From NCBI GenBank assembly GCA_003598085.1, contig QZKU01000045.1:1-64000 (forward strand): 64,000 nt of DNA, written 5' to 3'. Positions 25,295-34,483 of this stretch are shown piece by piece. Origin of the DNA: Candidatus Abyssobacteria bacterium SURF_5 (GTDB taxonomy: Bacteria; Abyssobacteria; SURF-5). Position 1 is the stretch's first letter; each line of letters starts with the position of its first letter. The notes below the pieces were generated by a model that was given only the letters and a program-made list of their open reading frames with translations, was not told the DNA's origin and searched no databases. A program made the position numbers and the translations under genes.

Positions 25295-25813
25295 TCAATA
25301 CTGGATCAAGGTGAAAATATCATAGCCCTGCAATTTGTCGCGGCCGTGCAGGTCGGTCAACTCGATCAGAAAATCGACTGCAACCACCTTCGCCTTGAAA
25401 TTGTTCACGAGATCGATCGTGGCCGCGGCCGTTCCGCCCGTCGCGAGAAGGTCGTCCACGATAATCACGTTCTCTCCCCGCTCGATCGCGTCCTTATGAA
25501 CCTCGAGATGATCCACGCCATATTCGAGCTCGTACTTAGCGCTGTAGGTTTCGGCCGGCAGCTTCCCCTTCTTTCGAACCGGCACAAACCCCGCCCCGAG
25601 CAGATACGCCAGCGGCGCTCCAAGGATGAATCCGCGCGACTCCATGCCGACCACCTTGCCGATGTCTTTCCCTTTATGCCGGGCGGCAAGCGTATCAATC
25701 GCCTCGGCGAAGGCGGCCTTGTCTTTCAAGAGAGTGGTTATATCGCGAAACAGGATGCCCTTCTTCGGGAAATCGGGAATGCTGCGGATCGCCTCTCTCA
25801 GTCGTGCGTTCAT
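25295..25813 (-). CDS. apt: Adenine phosphoribosyltransferase
   Basis: 172 residues from ATG 25813, which has GGGAGGA at good spacing; six codons upstream are also open. Type I PRTase fold: SIPDFPKKGILFRDIT at the N-terminus, VVGMESRGFILGAPLAY, and the PRPP-binding loop VIIVDDLLATGGTAAA. It salvages adenine to AMP. It lies 14 bases after the sigma factor gene on the same strand, with sppA before that, so the three may be one transcript from the promoter at 27722-27750. Confidence 0.95.
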   Translation of the reverse strand: MNARLREAIRSIPDFPKKGILFRDITTLLKDKAAFAEAIDTLAARHKGKDIGKVVGMESRGFILGAPLAYLLGAGFVPVRKKGKLPAETYSAKYELEYGVDHLEVHKDAIERGENVIIVDDLLATGGTAAATIDLVNNFKAKVVAVDFLIELTDLHGRDKLQGYDIFTLIQY

Positions 25814-25827
25814 CGTTCCTCCCGTTC

Positions 25828-26724
25828 TCATAGCTCCTCGAAATCGATGTTGTTCGCTGCGATGTATTTCCTCAATTTCTTGATCGCCTTCGCCTCGATC
25901 TGCCGGATGCGCTCGCGGGTGAGGCTGAAGCGATCGCCCGTTTCCTTTAATGTATGCGGGTCGCCGTCGGTCAGGCCATACCGGAACTGCAGGATGTCCG
26001 CCTCGCGCTGCGTCAATTGATCCAGCATCTGCATCAGTTTCTGGTCCCGGAAAACCTTGGCGACGATATCGACCGGATCAATCGAGTGAGTATCCTCAAT
26101 CAATTCGCCCAACTCGATGCCTTCCTCCTCGCCGACTATCGTTTCGAGAGACGCGATCTTCTGCGAGTACCTGTGCAATTCCGCCACCACTTCCGGTGTC
26201 ACCTCGAGCTCGATCGCTATCTCCTCGACCGTCGGCTTGCGCCCCCATTGCTTATACAGGCGCTGCGTCGCCTGCTTATATTTGATGACCTGCTCGGTCA
26301 TGTACACCGGAATCCGAATCGTCCGCCCATAATTCGCGAGAAAGCGGGAGATCGCCTGCCGAATCCACCACGTGGCGTACGTGCTGAACTTGTATCCCTT
26401 GGAATAATCATATTTATCCACAGCTTTGATAAGACCAAGATTGCCTTCCTCGATCAGGTCCAGCAGCGGGAGCCCATAATGAAGATATTTGTTGGCAACG
26501 CTCACCACCAGCCGCAGGTTGGATGTGATAAGACGCTTCCGCGCCTCCTGATCCCCCTTCTCCATCCGCTTGGCCAGATCGATCTCCTCCTCGTATGAGA
26601 GGAGATTCTGCCGGGAGATCTCCTTGAGGTACGCGCTCAGATTCTCGTTGTAGTGCCGAAAACCTGAACCCTTTCGCTCGGGAGCGGACTCGGGAGCGTC
26701 GTCTTCGTATTCAATTTGATCCAT
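25828..26724 (-). CDS. Sigma-70 family factor, group 2 (RpoS/SigA-like)
   Basis: 298 residues. An acidic N-terminus (about 1-20) is followed by region 1.2 ([26 protein letters not shown]), region 2 ([52 protein letters not shown]), region 3 and region 4 ([29 protein letters not shown]). It has no region 1.1 and no long non-conserved insert, unlike RpoD at 43170-44924. That makes it an alternative housekeeping-like factor, as in stress or stationary-phase sigmas. Regulon unknown. It sits between sppA (10 bases away) and apt, all minus strand. Confidence 0.88.
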   Translation of the reverse strand: MDQIEYEDDAPESAPERKGSGFRHYNENLSAYLKEISRQNLLSYEEEIDLAKRMEKGDQEARKRLITSNLRLVVSVANKYLHYGLPLLDLIEEGNLGLIKAVDKYDYSKGYKFSTYATWWIRQAISRFLANYGRTIRIPVYMTEQVIKYKQATQRLYKQWGRKPTVEEIAIELEVTPEVVAELHRYSQKIASLETIVGEEEGIELGELIEDTHSIDPVDIVAKVFRDQKLMQMLDQLTQREADILQFRYGLTDGDPHTLKETGDRFSLTRERIRQIEAKAIKKLRKYIAANNIDFEEL

Positions 26725-26733
26725 AACAACTTC

Positions 26734-27624
26734 TTAGCGGAAAAGGTACTGTACCGGAGGGCGCATCCCCTGCGATGCCGGAAGGTACAGTTGCAGCATG
26801 TTCTCGACAAATTCCCCGAATGGAAATCGTCTTTTGTGCTTCCGTATGATTTGAGGCTCGCCCTCGATGCCGGCGAGAGAGGCCGCCCGCATGACCGCAT
26901 CGTACTGCGTGCCCAACGCATCGACAAATCCGTATTCCAGGGCCTGCCGCCCGCTGAATACCCGGCCGTCCGCATACTGTCTCACCTGTTCAACCGGCAT
27001 ATTGCGCCCTTCGGCCACAGCCTCCACAAACTGGTCGTAGACATCCATCAGCATCTTCTGAATCAGATCCTCTTCTTCGGGAGTCATCGACCTGAACACT
27101 GAGCCGGTGTCTTTGAATTGTCCCGTCTTTATGATGTCAAACTTTATGCCGATCTTTTCCATCAGCCCCTGAATATTCGGGAATTCGGCAATCACCCCAA
27201 TGCTGCCGGTGATCGTACCGGGATTCGCGTATATCTCATCGGCCGCGCATGCGATGTAATACCCGCCCGACGCCGCAACCGAGCCCATCGATACAACTAC
27301 TTTCTTCCCCTGAGCCTTCGCCCGCTTCAGTCCCTCGTAAATCTCCTGAGACGGCGCCACGGCTCCACCCGGACTGTTTACCCGCACAACAATCGCTTTC
27401 GCGGCCGGATTCTCAATATATTCCTTCAGTTGTGTCAGCGTCTCTTCCCCGTCGAAGATCGGACCTTCCACCTCGAGCAGAGCCACGCTCTCGCCGGCTC
27501 CTCCAAATCGCCAAGCTCCGCCGTCGCCATACGAGACGAAAATCAGGATGGCCAGCAGCCCCATCCCGAAAATGAAACTCACGAGCACGCCGATCAGCAC
27601 GCTCGTCCGACAGCCCTTATTCAT
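26734..27624 (-). CDS. sppA: Signal peptide peptidase SppA (short, membrane-anchored)
   Basis: 296 residues from ATG 27624, which has AAGGAGAG at good spacing; the frame is open 42 codons further, but that part contains a promoter. One N-terminal membrane anchor (about 10-31), then a single S49 (ClpP-like fold) domain: VRVNSPGGAV, the nucleophile Ser119 in GSVAASGGYY and the general-base Lys171 in TGQFKDTGS. The S-K distance of 52 matches the Bacillus-type SppA dyad. It degrades cleaved signal peptides in the membrane. First gene of a probable sppA - sigma - apt transcript. Confidence 0.93.
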   Translation of the reverse strand: MNKGCRTSVLIGVLVSFIFGMGLLAILIFVSYGDGGAWRFGGAGESVALLEVEGPIFDGEETLTQLKEYIENPAAKAIVVRVNSPGGAVAPSQEIYEGLKRAKAQGKKVVVSMGSVAASGGYYIACAADEIYANPGTITGSIGVIAEFPNIQGLMEKIGIKFDIIKTGQFKDTGSVFRSMTPEEEDLIQKMLMDVYDQFVEAVAEGRNMPVEQVRQYADGRVFSGRQALEYGFVDALGTQYDAVMRAASLAGIEGEPQIIRKHKRRFPFGEFVENMLQLYLPASQGMRPPVQYLFR

Positions 27625-27721
27625 GAACTTTCTCTCCTTGCGTAGTCCCCGATGAGTTTCCGTGAGAAACCGGGCCGAATGAGGTACCGCAGGTGAAAAT
27701 ACTCTTCCGACAACGAATGGT

Positions 27722-27750
27722 ATTATAACAACAGCGGAAACCCTTTGCAA
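27722..27750 (-). promoter_or_regulatory. Sigma-70 promoter upstream of sppA
   Basis: On the minus strand TTGCAA (27750-27745), 17-bp spacer, TATAAT (27727-27722): near-consensus. It leaves a leader of about 90 bases before ATG 27624. Confidence 0.7.
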
Positions 27751-27787
27751 ACCCTCTGTTGTTCCATCTCCGCATTTCCTCGAATCT

Positions 27788-30199
27788 TCAAAAAGCCGTT
27801 CTTCTACATGCGCTCACCCGCAAAGAATCGTTTAGTATCTCGATCACCACCGCCCCGTCCCGCTCCGTCGCGAGCACGCGCCCGCTATACGGAGCATATC
27901 GAATGATCCTTCTCTGTATGCTGTCGTTCACACGAAATGCCCTGCCCGAAATTATCGCCAGCTCCGGTTCCACCTGTTGCATGAAAGGCCTGCTGAAGCT
28001 GCTTGCGAGCCCGTGGTGAGGAACTTTTAAAATCGTGCTCCGCAGCGTCTTCCCGCAATTTTGCATGTCACGAAGAGACCCCTCTTCTGCATCTCCCGCC
28101 AACAGAAAAGAAAAGTCGCCGCAGCTTATTCTCATGACAAGCGAAATCTCATTGGTCGAATAGCGCTTCTGAGAAACCGACTTCGAGGGGTTGAGAACCT
28201 CCGCCCGCGTCACCGAATCCACCTCGAACACATCGCCCGCAGCCGCATACTCTATACGTATGCCCCGCTCTCTCGCGCGCTCCACGATCTCCAGAAATGC
28301 CGGCGGCCACTGAGCGATATCAGGCAATAGCAACTTTCCCACTTTGAAATGCTCCAGAATGAAGCCGGCGCCGCCGTAATGATCCGCATCGGGATGTGTA
28401 AGCACAAGCGTATCGATTTTCCTGATATTCTTTCTCCAGAGGAACGGCGCGATCAACTGCTCGCCGCAATCAAGAGACGGCGTCGAAAAACCGCAATCCA
28501 CCAGCATCGTTTTCCTCTCGGGCGATTCGATGAAGCATGAATCCGCCTCGCCCACATCAAAAACCGTCATTCGGAAAACTCCGTCCGAAAGCAGCCTGCC
28601 GCTGGAGGCGCTCATTATCCCCACAGCGGCGCAACAGCCAAATACGACAAGCTTTCTCCTCCATCCGGTCCTCCACCACGCAATCAGGATGCCGAGCATC
28701 GTCAAAACCAACACCCAGTAAGGAGGCGACCCAATACGAGCGAAACTGAAAGGTAAGCCTGAAAAGAACCTTACAATCCCGAACATTATCTGTGATATGA
28801 TTTCTGCGCCAAATCCGGGTACCGCGGCGGCTTGAATCGATATCGATCCGACTGCAAGCGTGGCGAACCCGAATGCCAGCAGAAAAGAAAGAAGCGGAAC
28901 CACGAGCAGGTTTGCAAATGGGAACACAAGTGATACCTGGTTGAAATGATACGCCACAATCGGCGTGAGACCGATCCCAACAATAACCGACGCATACAAC
29001 GTGACAACGAGCTTGTGCAGAATCGGCGATAACGCCCAGGGAAACCGTTCCTGTAACGCCGGATAAAGCCTTCCGCTGAAGAGCGGCTCGGAAACGCACA
29101 GCAGGATGACAGCCGTGAAGGATAGTTGAGAACTGACATCATCGATCGATAGGGGATCCATAAGGAACAGAACAAAGGCCGCCGCCGCCACCGCTGTGAG
29201 AAAATCGCCCTCCCGGTCCAGCAAATAGCCCGCAAGCACGAGCGTGAGCATGAGCGACGCCCGCATCACCGGCACACCCGCTCCCGTTATCAGTGCATAT
29301 GACCAGACAATCAACAGCGCAAGCGCCGTCCGCCATTTTCGATCGAATCGAAGACTTGTCAGTCCCACCGACACAAGAAGATATACCAGTCCCACATGGA
29401 GTCCGGAAATCGCCAAAATATGAAATGTCCCGGTCTGCTTGAACCAATCCTTCATCTCGTCCGTCAAGAGATCACGATCCCCGAGCAGAATCGCAGAAAG
29501 AAAAGCTGTCGTTTCCTTCGTCCAAACGGAATCCGAAAGTATGACCGACGCCTGCCGGCGCAGGAAATACCTCCAACCCGCGGGAGAAGACAGATCAATC
29601 CGCTCAACCAGAGAAACCGCGTCCGGCCCTCTCGCTGACATTCTGGTATATATCCCGCGGCGATGCATGTAGCGCTCATAATCGAAAACCCCGGGATTCT
29701 TGAACCCCTTAAGCAATCTTAACTTGCCGAAAACCTCCACCTGATCGCCTTCTAATACTCCCTCCCCGCCTTCATACCAGTTCACCATCGTGCGACCATT
29801 AATCGAAACCCACGAGGGATTATCATCACACCTGCTCGCAGCATCCACATCAAGGAGAAGACTAGTCCGCTCGCCTTCTCCTCTTGAACGGCTGTATTCG
29901 ACTATTCTCCCCTTCAACCGCATTGCTGCCGGTCGATCAAATCCGAATTGCAGGGCCAGCGGGTCAAGCGCCTGTACTTCAAATGATTTCTTTTGGTAAA
30001 GGGCCGCGCCTAAAAGAAAACAACATACAAGAACGAGGAATACCGCCGGTATGCGTTTTCCGCAAAGAATAAATATCAGTCCGCTAATCCACAGGGCAAG
30101 AAAAACGAAAGGAAGGAACATGATCGGAAGCGGTAGGAGTGAGGCAAGACCGGCTCCGCCGATCAGGGATGCTGTCGTCCATACAAGAGGTCTTTGCAC
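27788..30199 (-). CDS. comEC: ComEC/Rec2-family DNA uptake membrane protein
   Basis: 803 residues. N-terminal membrane segments and a DUF4131-type OB-like region (about 60-190) precede the polytopic Competence domain (about 220-490; ILLGDRDLLTDEMKDWFKQTGTFHILAISGLHVGLV is the family hallmark). The C-terminal metallo-beta-lactamase domain (about 530-800) carries THPDADHYGG (the HxDxDH metal site) and a later KVPHHGLASSF. ComEC forms the inner-membrane channel for single-stranded DNA in natural transformation, and the MBL part is thought to be a nuclease. The response regulator gene ends 10 bases upstream, so the two are likely cotranscribed. No other competence gene is in view. Confidence 0.92.
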   Translation of the reverse strand: MQRPLVWTTASLIGGAGLASLLPLPIMFLPFVFLALWISGLIFILCGKRIPAVFLVLVCCFLLGAALYQKKSFEVQALDPLALQFGFDRPAAMRLKGRIVEYSRSRGEGERTSLLLDVDAASRCDDNPSWVSINGRTMVNWYEGGEGVLEGDQVEVFGKLRLLKGFKNPGVFDYERYMHRRGIYTRMSARGPDAVSLVERIDLSSPAGWRYFLRRQASVILSDSVWTKETTAFLSAILLGDRDLLTDEMKDWFKQTGTFHILAISGLHVGLVYLLVSVGLTSLRFDRKWRTALALLIVWSYALITGAGVPVMRASLMLTLVLAGYLLDREGDFLTAVAAAAFVLFLMDPLSIDDVSSQLSFTAVILLCVSEPLFSGRLYPALQERFPWALSPILHKLVVTLYASVIVGIGLTPIVAYHFNQVSLVFPFANLLVVPLLSFLLAFGFATLAVGSISIQAAAVPGFGAEIISQIMFGIVRFFSGLPFSFARIGSPPYWVLVLTMLGILIAWWRTGWRRKLVVFGCCAAVGIMSASSGRLLSDGVFRMTVFDVGEADSCFIESPERKTMLVDCGFSTPSLDCGEQLIAPFLWRKNIRKIDTLVLTHPDADHYGGAGFILEHFKVGKLLLPDIAQWPPAFLEIVERARERGIRIEYAAAGDVFEVDSVTRAEVLNPSKSVSQKRYSTNEISLVMRISCGDFSFLLAGDAEEGSLRDMQNCGKTLRSTILKVPHHGLASSFSRPFMQQVEPELAIISGRAFRVNDSIQRRIIRYAPYSGRVLATERDGAVVIEILNDSLRVSACRRTAF

Positions 30200-30209
30200 G
30201 GGGCCGAAA

Positions 30210-30581
30210 TCAGGCGCCCAGGTATCGATCCACCAGCGCCTTCACGTCGTCCATACTCAGTGGCTTTATGAGATAATCAGTCGCTCCTGCTGCCATTGCC
30301 TTCTGTATATGCTTGTCGGAACCGACAGCCGAAACAAAGATGACCGGCGTCAATGAAGTTTCCCCGCGCGAGCGCAACGACTTGCAGATCTCATATCCAT
30401 CCATATCCGGCAACATGACATCAAGCAGTATCAAATCCGGCTTATGGTCCTTCGCCCTCGCAAGCGCCACTTTCCCCGTCAACGCGGTAAATACTTCCAA
30501 CCCCAGTTTCGCCAGGGTCACCTGAAGGAATTCCCGGAAAGAAGCCTGATCCTCGACCACCAGCACTTTCTTCTGCGGCAT
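30210..30581 (-). CDS. Single-domain response regulator (CheY-like receiver)
   Basis: 123 residues from ATG 30581, which has GGAGG at 7 bases; longer forms lack a ribosome site. A stand-alone receiver: acidic pocket E10-D11, phospho-acceptor Asp54 (LILLDVMLPDMDG), Ser84 in the switch position and Lys106 in LIKPL. There is no output domain, so it must act through protein contacts. It overlaps into the comEC transcript (10-base gap). The nearest kinase is the PAS/GAF histidine kinase at 36152-38998, but they are 5.5 kb apart; the pairing is not demonstrated. Confidence 0.92.
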   Translation of the reverse strand: MPQKKVLVVEDQASFREFLQVTLAKLGLEVFTALTGKVALARAKDHKPDLILLDVMLPDMDGYEICKSLRSRGETSLTPVIFVSAVGSDKHIQKAMAAGATDYLIKPLSMDDVKALVDRYLGA

Positions 30582-30945
30582 ATCAAACCTCCACCCAACG
30601 CCCTCATGGCTAAGCGCGTCGGGCATATGCTTCGTAGACGGCACTAGATTTGTATCACATGGCCGCCCTATTTTCAAGAAAAAAGCCCTTATTGAAAAAA
30701 CCCACTATACAAACGCATGAACTTCTTTTGGTCGTTTTATTACAAATCTGTCATTGTCGCTCCGGCAGAAATTTTCCTCGACACCACGCTCTACTCGCTT
30801 CTTCAGCATTTGAATTTCTAACCCTTCAAAACCTCTTTCTCTGTCGTGATCTGCAAAATATTGTATTCTAAGCTCTATCGTTCCAAGGCCTTATGAATCA
30901 TTCGACCTGTAATCCAAAATCCAAAATCTAAAATCCAAAATCTCG
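30582..30945. other. Intergenic region with AATCCAAAATC repeats
   Basis: 364 bases, no gene. The end near the ABC permease stop holds four imperfect AATCCAAAATC/T units (about 30911-30943) of the dispersed type also found at 17035 and 43070. Confidence 0.4.
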
Positions 30946-31818
30946 CTACATCTTCATTCGCGGGTCCAGATAATCCCTCAGCGAGTCCCCGAGCAGGTTC
31001 ATCGCCATGATAGTAAGAGCAAGCGCGATGCCAGGGAAAACGCTGATCCAGGGAGCCACGTGCAAAAAATTCCGGCCATTACTGATCATCGCGCCCCACG
31101 ACGCTGCCGGAGGTTGAACGCCCAGGCCCAGAAAGCTTAAAGCGGCCTCTCCAAGCATGAACCCGCCCAGCCGGAGGCTTACGGCAACGATCAACAGCGG
31201 GATGCAGTTGGGCAGCGCGTGCCCCAGGATCAAACGAGGCCCGGAACATCCCGTCGCCAGCGCCGCTACATAAAATTCACTCTGTTTAATGGATAAGAAA
31301 ATGCTTCGGCTCAATCGCGCAAACGTGGGCCAGCCTACGAGCGAGAGAGCAACGAACACCGAAACCATTCCGGGGGGAATAATGACGCTTATTGCGATCG
31401 CAAGCAGAAGGCTCGGAAAGGCAAGCGCAATATCAATTATACTTACCGCGAAAGAATCTACCGGCCCTCCCGCAAATCCCGCAATCAGCCCGATGACCGA
31501 TCCCAGCAACAGCGAAATGATTGCTGCTGCGACGGCGATTCCGAGGGAAATACGGGCGCCCGTGAGCGTGCGCGCCAGGATGTCGCGCCCCTGATTGTCC
31601 GTCCCGAGCGGATGTGACATCGAGGGCGACTGCAGCGCTTCATCCAGATCTATATCGTTCGGTTGATATCTCCAGACAAGCGGCCCGATTATCGCCGCCG
31701 TCACAATAACAACCAAAAGAATTCCCGCAATCGCGGCAAATTTGTCGCGCCGGAAAAACGCGCGAACAGATCTGATAAGTGACGATCTCTCTGAAGGCAT
31801 TATCAGGACGTTCTGCAC
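30946..31818 (-). CDS. Peptide/nickel-type ABC transporter permease (DppC-like)
   Basis: 290 residues from GTG 31818, which has AAAGGGG 8 bases before; ATG 31800 is an alternative. It is an OppC/DppC family membrane protein: an N-terminal membrane segment (about 18-40), the DLDEALQSPSMSHPLGTDNQGRDILAR signature, five further membrane segments, and the EAA loop region (EFYVAALATGCSGPRLILGHALPN) that docks the ATPase. It ends in MNLLGDSLRDYLDPR, typical of the family. It is the second permease of the transporter whose other permease is fused to the binding protein just upstream (49-base gap). No ATP-binding subunit is encoded in this window. Confidence 0.9.
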   Translation of the reverse strand: MQNVLIMPSERSSLIRSVRAFFRRDKFAAIAGILLVVIVTAAIIGPLVWRYQPNDIDLDEALQSPSMSHPLGTDNQGRDILARTLTGARISLGIAVAAAIISLLLGSVIGLIAGFAGGPVDSFAVSIIDIALAFPSLLLAIAISVIIPPGMVSVFVALSLVGWPTFARLSRSIFLSIKQSEFYVAALATGCSGPRLILGHALPNCIPLLIVAVSLRLGGFMLGEAALSFLGLGVQPPAASWGAMISNGRNFLHVAPWISVFPGIALALTIMAMNLLGDSLRDYLDPRMKM

Positions 31819-31867
31819 GTCTGTTGCCCCTTTCTGAAAGATTGTATTATTCCATCCAAAACTTTCG

Positions 31868-34483
31868 TCATTTTTCCTTCTGCAGCTCAATCCGCGGATC
31901 GATTGCCGCATAGAGCAAATCGACCAGTAAATTTACGGCGACAAAAACAGCGGCTCCGAAAAGCACCGTTCCCAGAATTACCGGATAATCGTGCTTCAGA
32001 ATACCCGTCATCGCATACCGTCCAATGCCATCCCACCCGAAAATTGTTTCCGTCAGAACCGATCCGTTCAGGTAGCTGCCCATATCGATCCCTATCAGAG
32101 TCGTGATCGGAATGAGCGCATTGCGCAACGCATGCTTAATTGCCGCCGTCAACGGAGTTAATCCTTTCGCCCTGGCCGTCGTTATGAACGGCTGAGAGAG
32201 AATCTCCAGCATGCTCGAGCGCGTCACTCTGGCAATAAAGGCCGCCGAATTTGTTCCAAGCGCAATTGCGGGCAACACAAGATACGCAAGCTCTCCCCGG
32301 CCCATACCCGACGGCGGCAACCAGTTCAACGTGTACGCGAATACGAATACCAGTAACAGCGCGAGCCAGAAAACAGGCGTCGAAATCCCCGCTACCGAGA
32401 TCATCCCCAATAATTTGTCGGTCACGGTATTGTGCTTGAGAGCCGAAACGACCCCAAGTGTCACGCCGAACAGGATCGAGATCGTTATGGCCGCGCCCGC
32501 CAGCCGCAGCGTATTCGGAAATTTTTCCATGAGACTCCTGGCGACCGGCCTCTTCGTGTAATACGAGCGGCCCAGTTCGCCCTTGCAGATGAGTCTGAGG
32601 TAATTTGCAAACTGCGCCGCCAGCGGATCATCCAGCCGCAGCTCGCGCCTCAACTGCTCGATCGTCTGCGGATCGGCCCGCTCGCCCACCAGCGCAAGCG
32701 CGGGATCGCCCGGCGCCATTTTTAAAATCATGAATACAATCAGCGCCACACCGATCAAAGTCGGTACCGCAATCAGCAGTCTCCGCGCGGCGTAGGGGAG
32801 CAGCGATGGCCTCACCAGGGGATATCCGATTCCAAAAGCAAAAATACCGGCGATTGGCGCCAGAAAAAGGAGCCCCGCCAGACCGGGTCGGCCATTATTG
32901 TCCTCGGCGCCCGCCACCTCTACCCCGGTTCCTTTGTCCGCATGAGGAATAGCTGCCGGCTCGAAACCCTTCACCCACGGCTGCGCCAGAAAATGATCCG
33001 TCCGGTGCCACAGAAAAACCCACGGCGCCTCGTCGATCACTACAGTCTCGGCCTGCGCATATAGCGCCGCGCGCTTCCGCTCGTCCGGCTCACGCTGGGC
33101 TCTCTCTATGAGCGAATCAAAAACCGGATTGCGGTAAAATGAGCGGTTTCCCGAAGCGCCCCAGTTGGAGGAATGAAATACCGGATACAGAAAATTCTCC
33201 GCATCCGGATAATCTGCATACCACGAGAGCAGAAACATGTCCGCAAGGCCGTCGTTCACCGCCTGCTTGTATGCCGTCCATTCCAATTGAACGATCTCAA
33301 CGTCAACCCCTGCTCTCCTCAAGTAATACTGAATCGCCTCCGCGACCTCCAGCGTGCGCTGATCGGCGCTCTGATACAGTTTCAGTGGGCGCTGAGGCCG
33401 CCTCTCCGATGATAACTCGGCGCGCGCAGTGACCGGATCATATTTGAGCGCACTATCCCTGTGGCTGTGCCCGGGCAACTCCGGCGGAATCGGGCCCCCC
33501 GCCACCTGTGCGCGCCCCTGGAGGATAACCTCGACAATTTTTTGCCGGTCGATCGCCTGTGAGAGCGCCCGGCGAAACGACGCATCGTTCATCGGCGGCT
33601 TCTGGCAGTTAAAGCCGAGATAGTACGTGTTCAGCCCGCCGCGCACCTTCATCTGTTTCTGACGGGCGCGATCGGCCGATATTCGCGCGTATTCGGCCGC
33701 CGGGATCTCAAGAATATCCAGATTGCCCGCCTCGAATTCGGCCACTCGCGTGAAATCTTCCGGAATAACCCTGTATTCCATTTCATCCACGCGCGCGTGT
33801 TCGGCGTAGTAAGCATCATTGCGCGCGAGCGTCAAGCGCTCGTCGTGACGCCACTCCTTCAGAATGAACGGGCCCGTGCCTGCCGCATGATCCGAAAAAT
33901 CGTTCCCCCATCGCTCGACCTCTTCACGCGGCACAACATATGCATTTGGCATTGCCAGAAATTGGAGGAATACGGCAAGCGGACGGTCGAGTTCGATCCG
34001 AATGGTATAATCGTCGACCACCTGCAGGCCGGATACTTCGCCGGCATCGCCTTCCATGAATGTGCGCGCGCCCCGTATCGGATCGAACAACCATTTCCTC
34101 CTCGATCCCGAGTCCGGCGACAACACGCGCTCGAATGAATACTTGACGTCGTGTGCGGTAAGACGGCGTCCATTATGAAAGAAGATGTCGCGGCGGAGCG
34201 TAAAGATATATGTTGTCCCTGCGTCGGAAATATCCCACCCCGAGGCGATATCCGGCGCCACGCTCATGCGCTCGTCAAACCTAACCAGCCCATTGTAAAG
34301 CTTTGCCGCAACCGATCCGCCAGTCACATCGACGATCATGGCCGGATCGAGACTGGTCGGGTCCTGCGGAAGCGCCATCGCCAGGCGCCTCACATTCTTG
34401 TCCTGCTCTTTGGAACATGAAGCGGAGATGAAAACAACCAAGAAGAGAAGAAGGAGGAAGGCTGTCGCACAATTTTTTTTCAT
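31868..34483 (-). CDS. Fused ABC solute-binding lipoprotein and permease (DppA-DppB fusion)
   Basis: 871 residues. ATG 34483 overlaps the upstream stop (ATGA). Residues 1-25 are a signal/lipoprotein-like leader (FISASC). About 30-530 is a family 5 (peptide/nickel/oligopeptide) binding protein: LAMALPQDPTSLDPA, YIFTLRRDIFFHNGRRLTAHDV, YNPVF-like C-terminal lobe. A membrane segment at about 545-570 then leads into a complete DppB permease (about 575-871): YAARRLLIAVPTLIGVALIVF, LRLDDPLAAQFANYL, TARAKGLTPLTAAIKHALRNA, DPRIEL end. These two parts are normally separate genes. The linker membrane helix brings the chain back to the cytoplasm, so the topology works. Substrate unknown; a gamma-glutamyl hydrolase-type gene is coupled upstream. 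Confidence 0.88.
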   Translation of the reverse strand: MKKNCATAFLLLLFLVVFISASCSKEQDKNVRRLAMALPQDPTSLDPAMIVDVTGGSVAAKLYNGLVRFDERMSVAPDIASGWDISDAGTTYIFTLRRDIFFHNGRRLTAHDVKYSFERVLSPDSGSRRKWLFDPIRGARTFMEGDAGEVSGLQVVDDYTIRIELDRPLAVFLQFLAMPNAYVVPREEVERWGNDFSDHAAGTGPFILKEWRHDERLTLARNDAYYAEHARVDEMEYRVIPEDFTRVAEFEAGNLDILEIPAAEYARISADRARQKQMKVRGGLNTYYLGFNCQKPPMNDASFRRALSQAIDRQKIVEVILQGRAQVAGGPIPPELPGHSHRDSALKYDPVTARAELSSERRPQRPLKLYQSADQRTLEVAEAIQYYLRRAGVDVEIVQLEWTAYKQAVNDGLADMFLLSWYADYPDAENFLYPVFHSSNWGASGNRSFYRNPVFDSLIERAQREPDERKRAALYAQAETVVIDEAPWVFLWHRTDHFLAQPWVKGFEPAAIPHADKGTGVEVAGAEDNNGRPGLAGLLFLAPIAGIFAFGIGYPLVRPSLLPYAARRLLIAVPTLIGVALIVFMILKMAPGDPALALVGERADPQTIEQLRRELRLDDPLAAQFANYLRLICKGELGRSYYTKRPVARSLMEKFPNTLRLAGAAITISILFGVTLGVVSALKHNTVTDKLLGMISVAGISTPVFWLALLLVFVFAYTLNWLPPSGMGRGELAYLVLPAIALGTNSAAFIARVTRSSMLEILSQPFITTARAKGLTPLTAAIKHALRNALIPITTLIGIDMGSYLNGSVLTETIFGWDGIGRYAMTGILKHDYPVILGTVLFGAAVFVAVNLLVDLLYAAIDPRIELQKEK

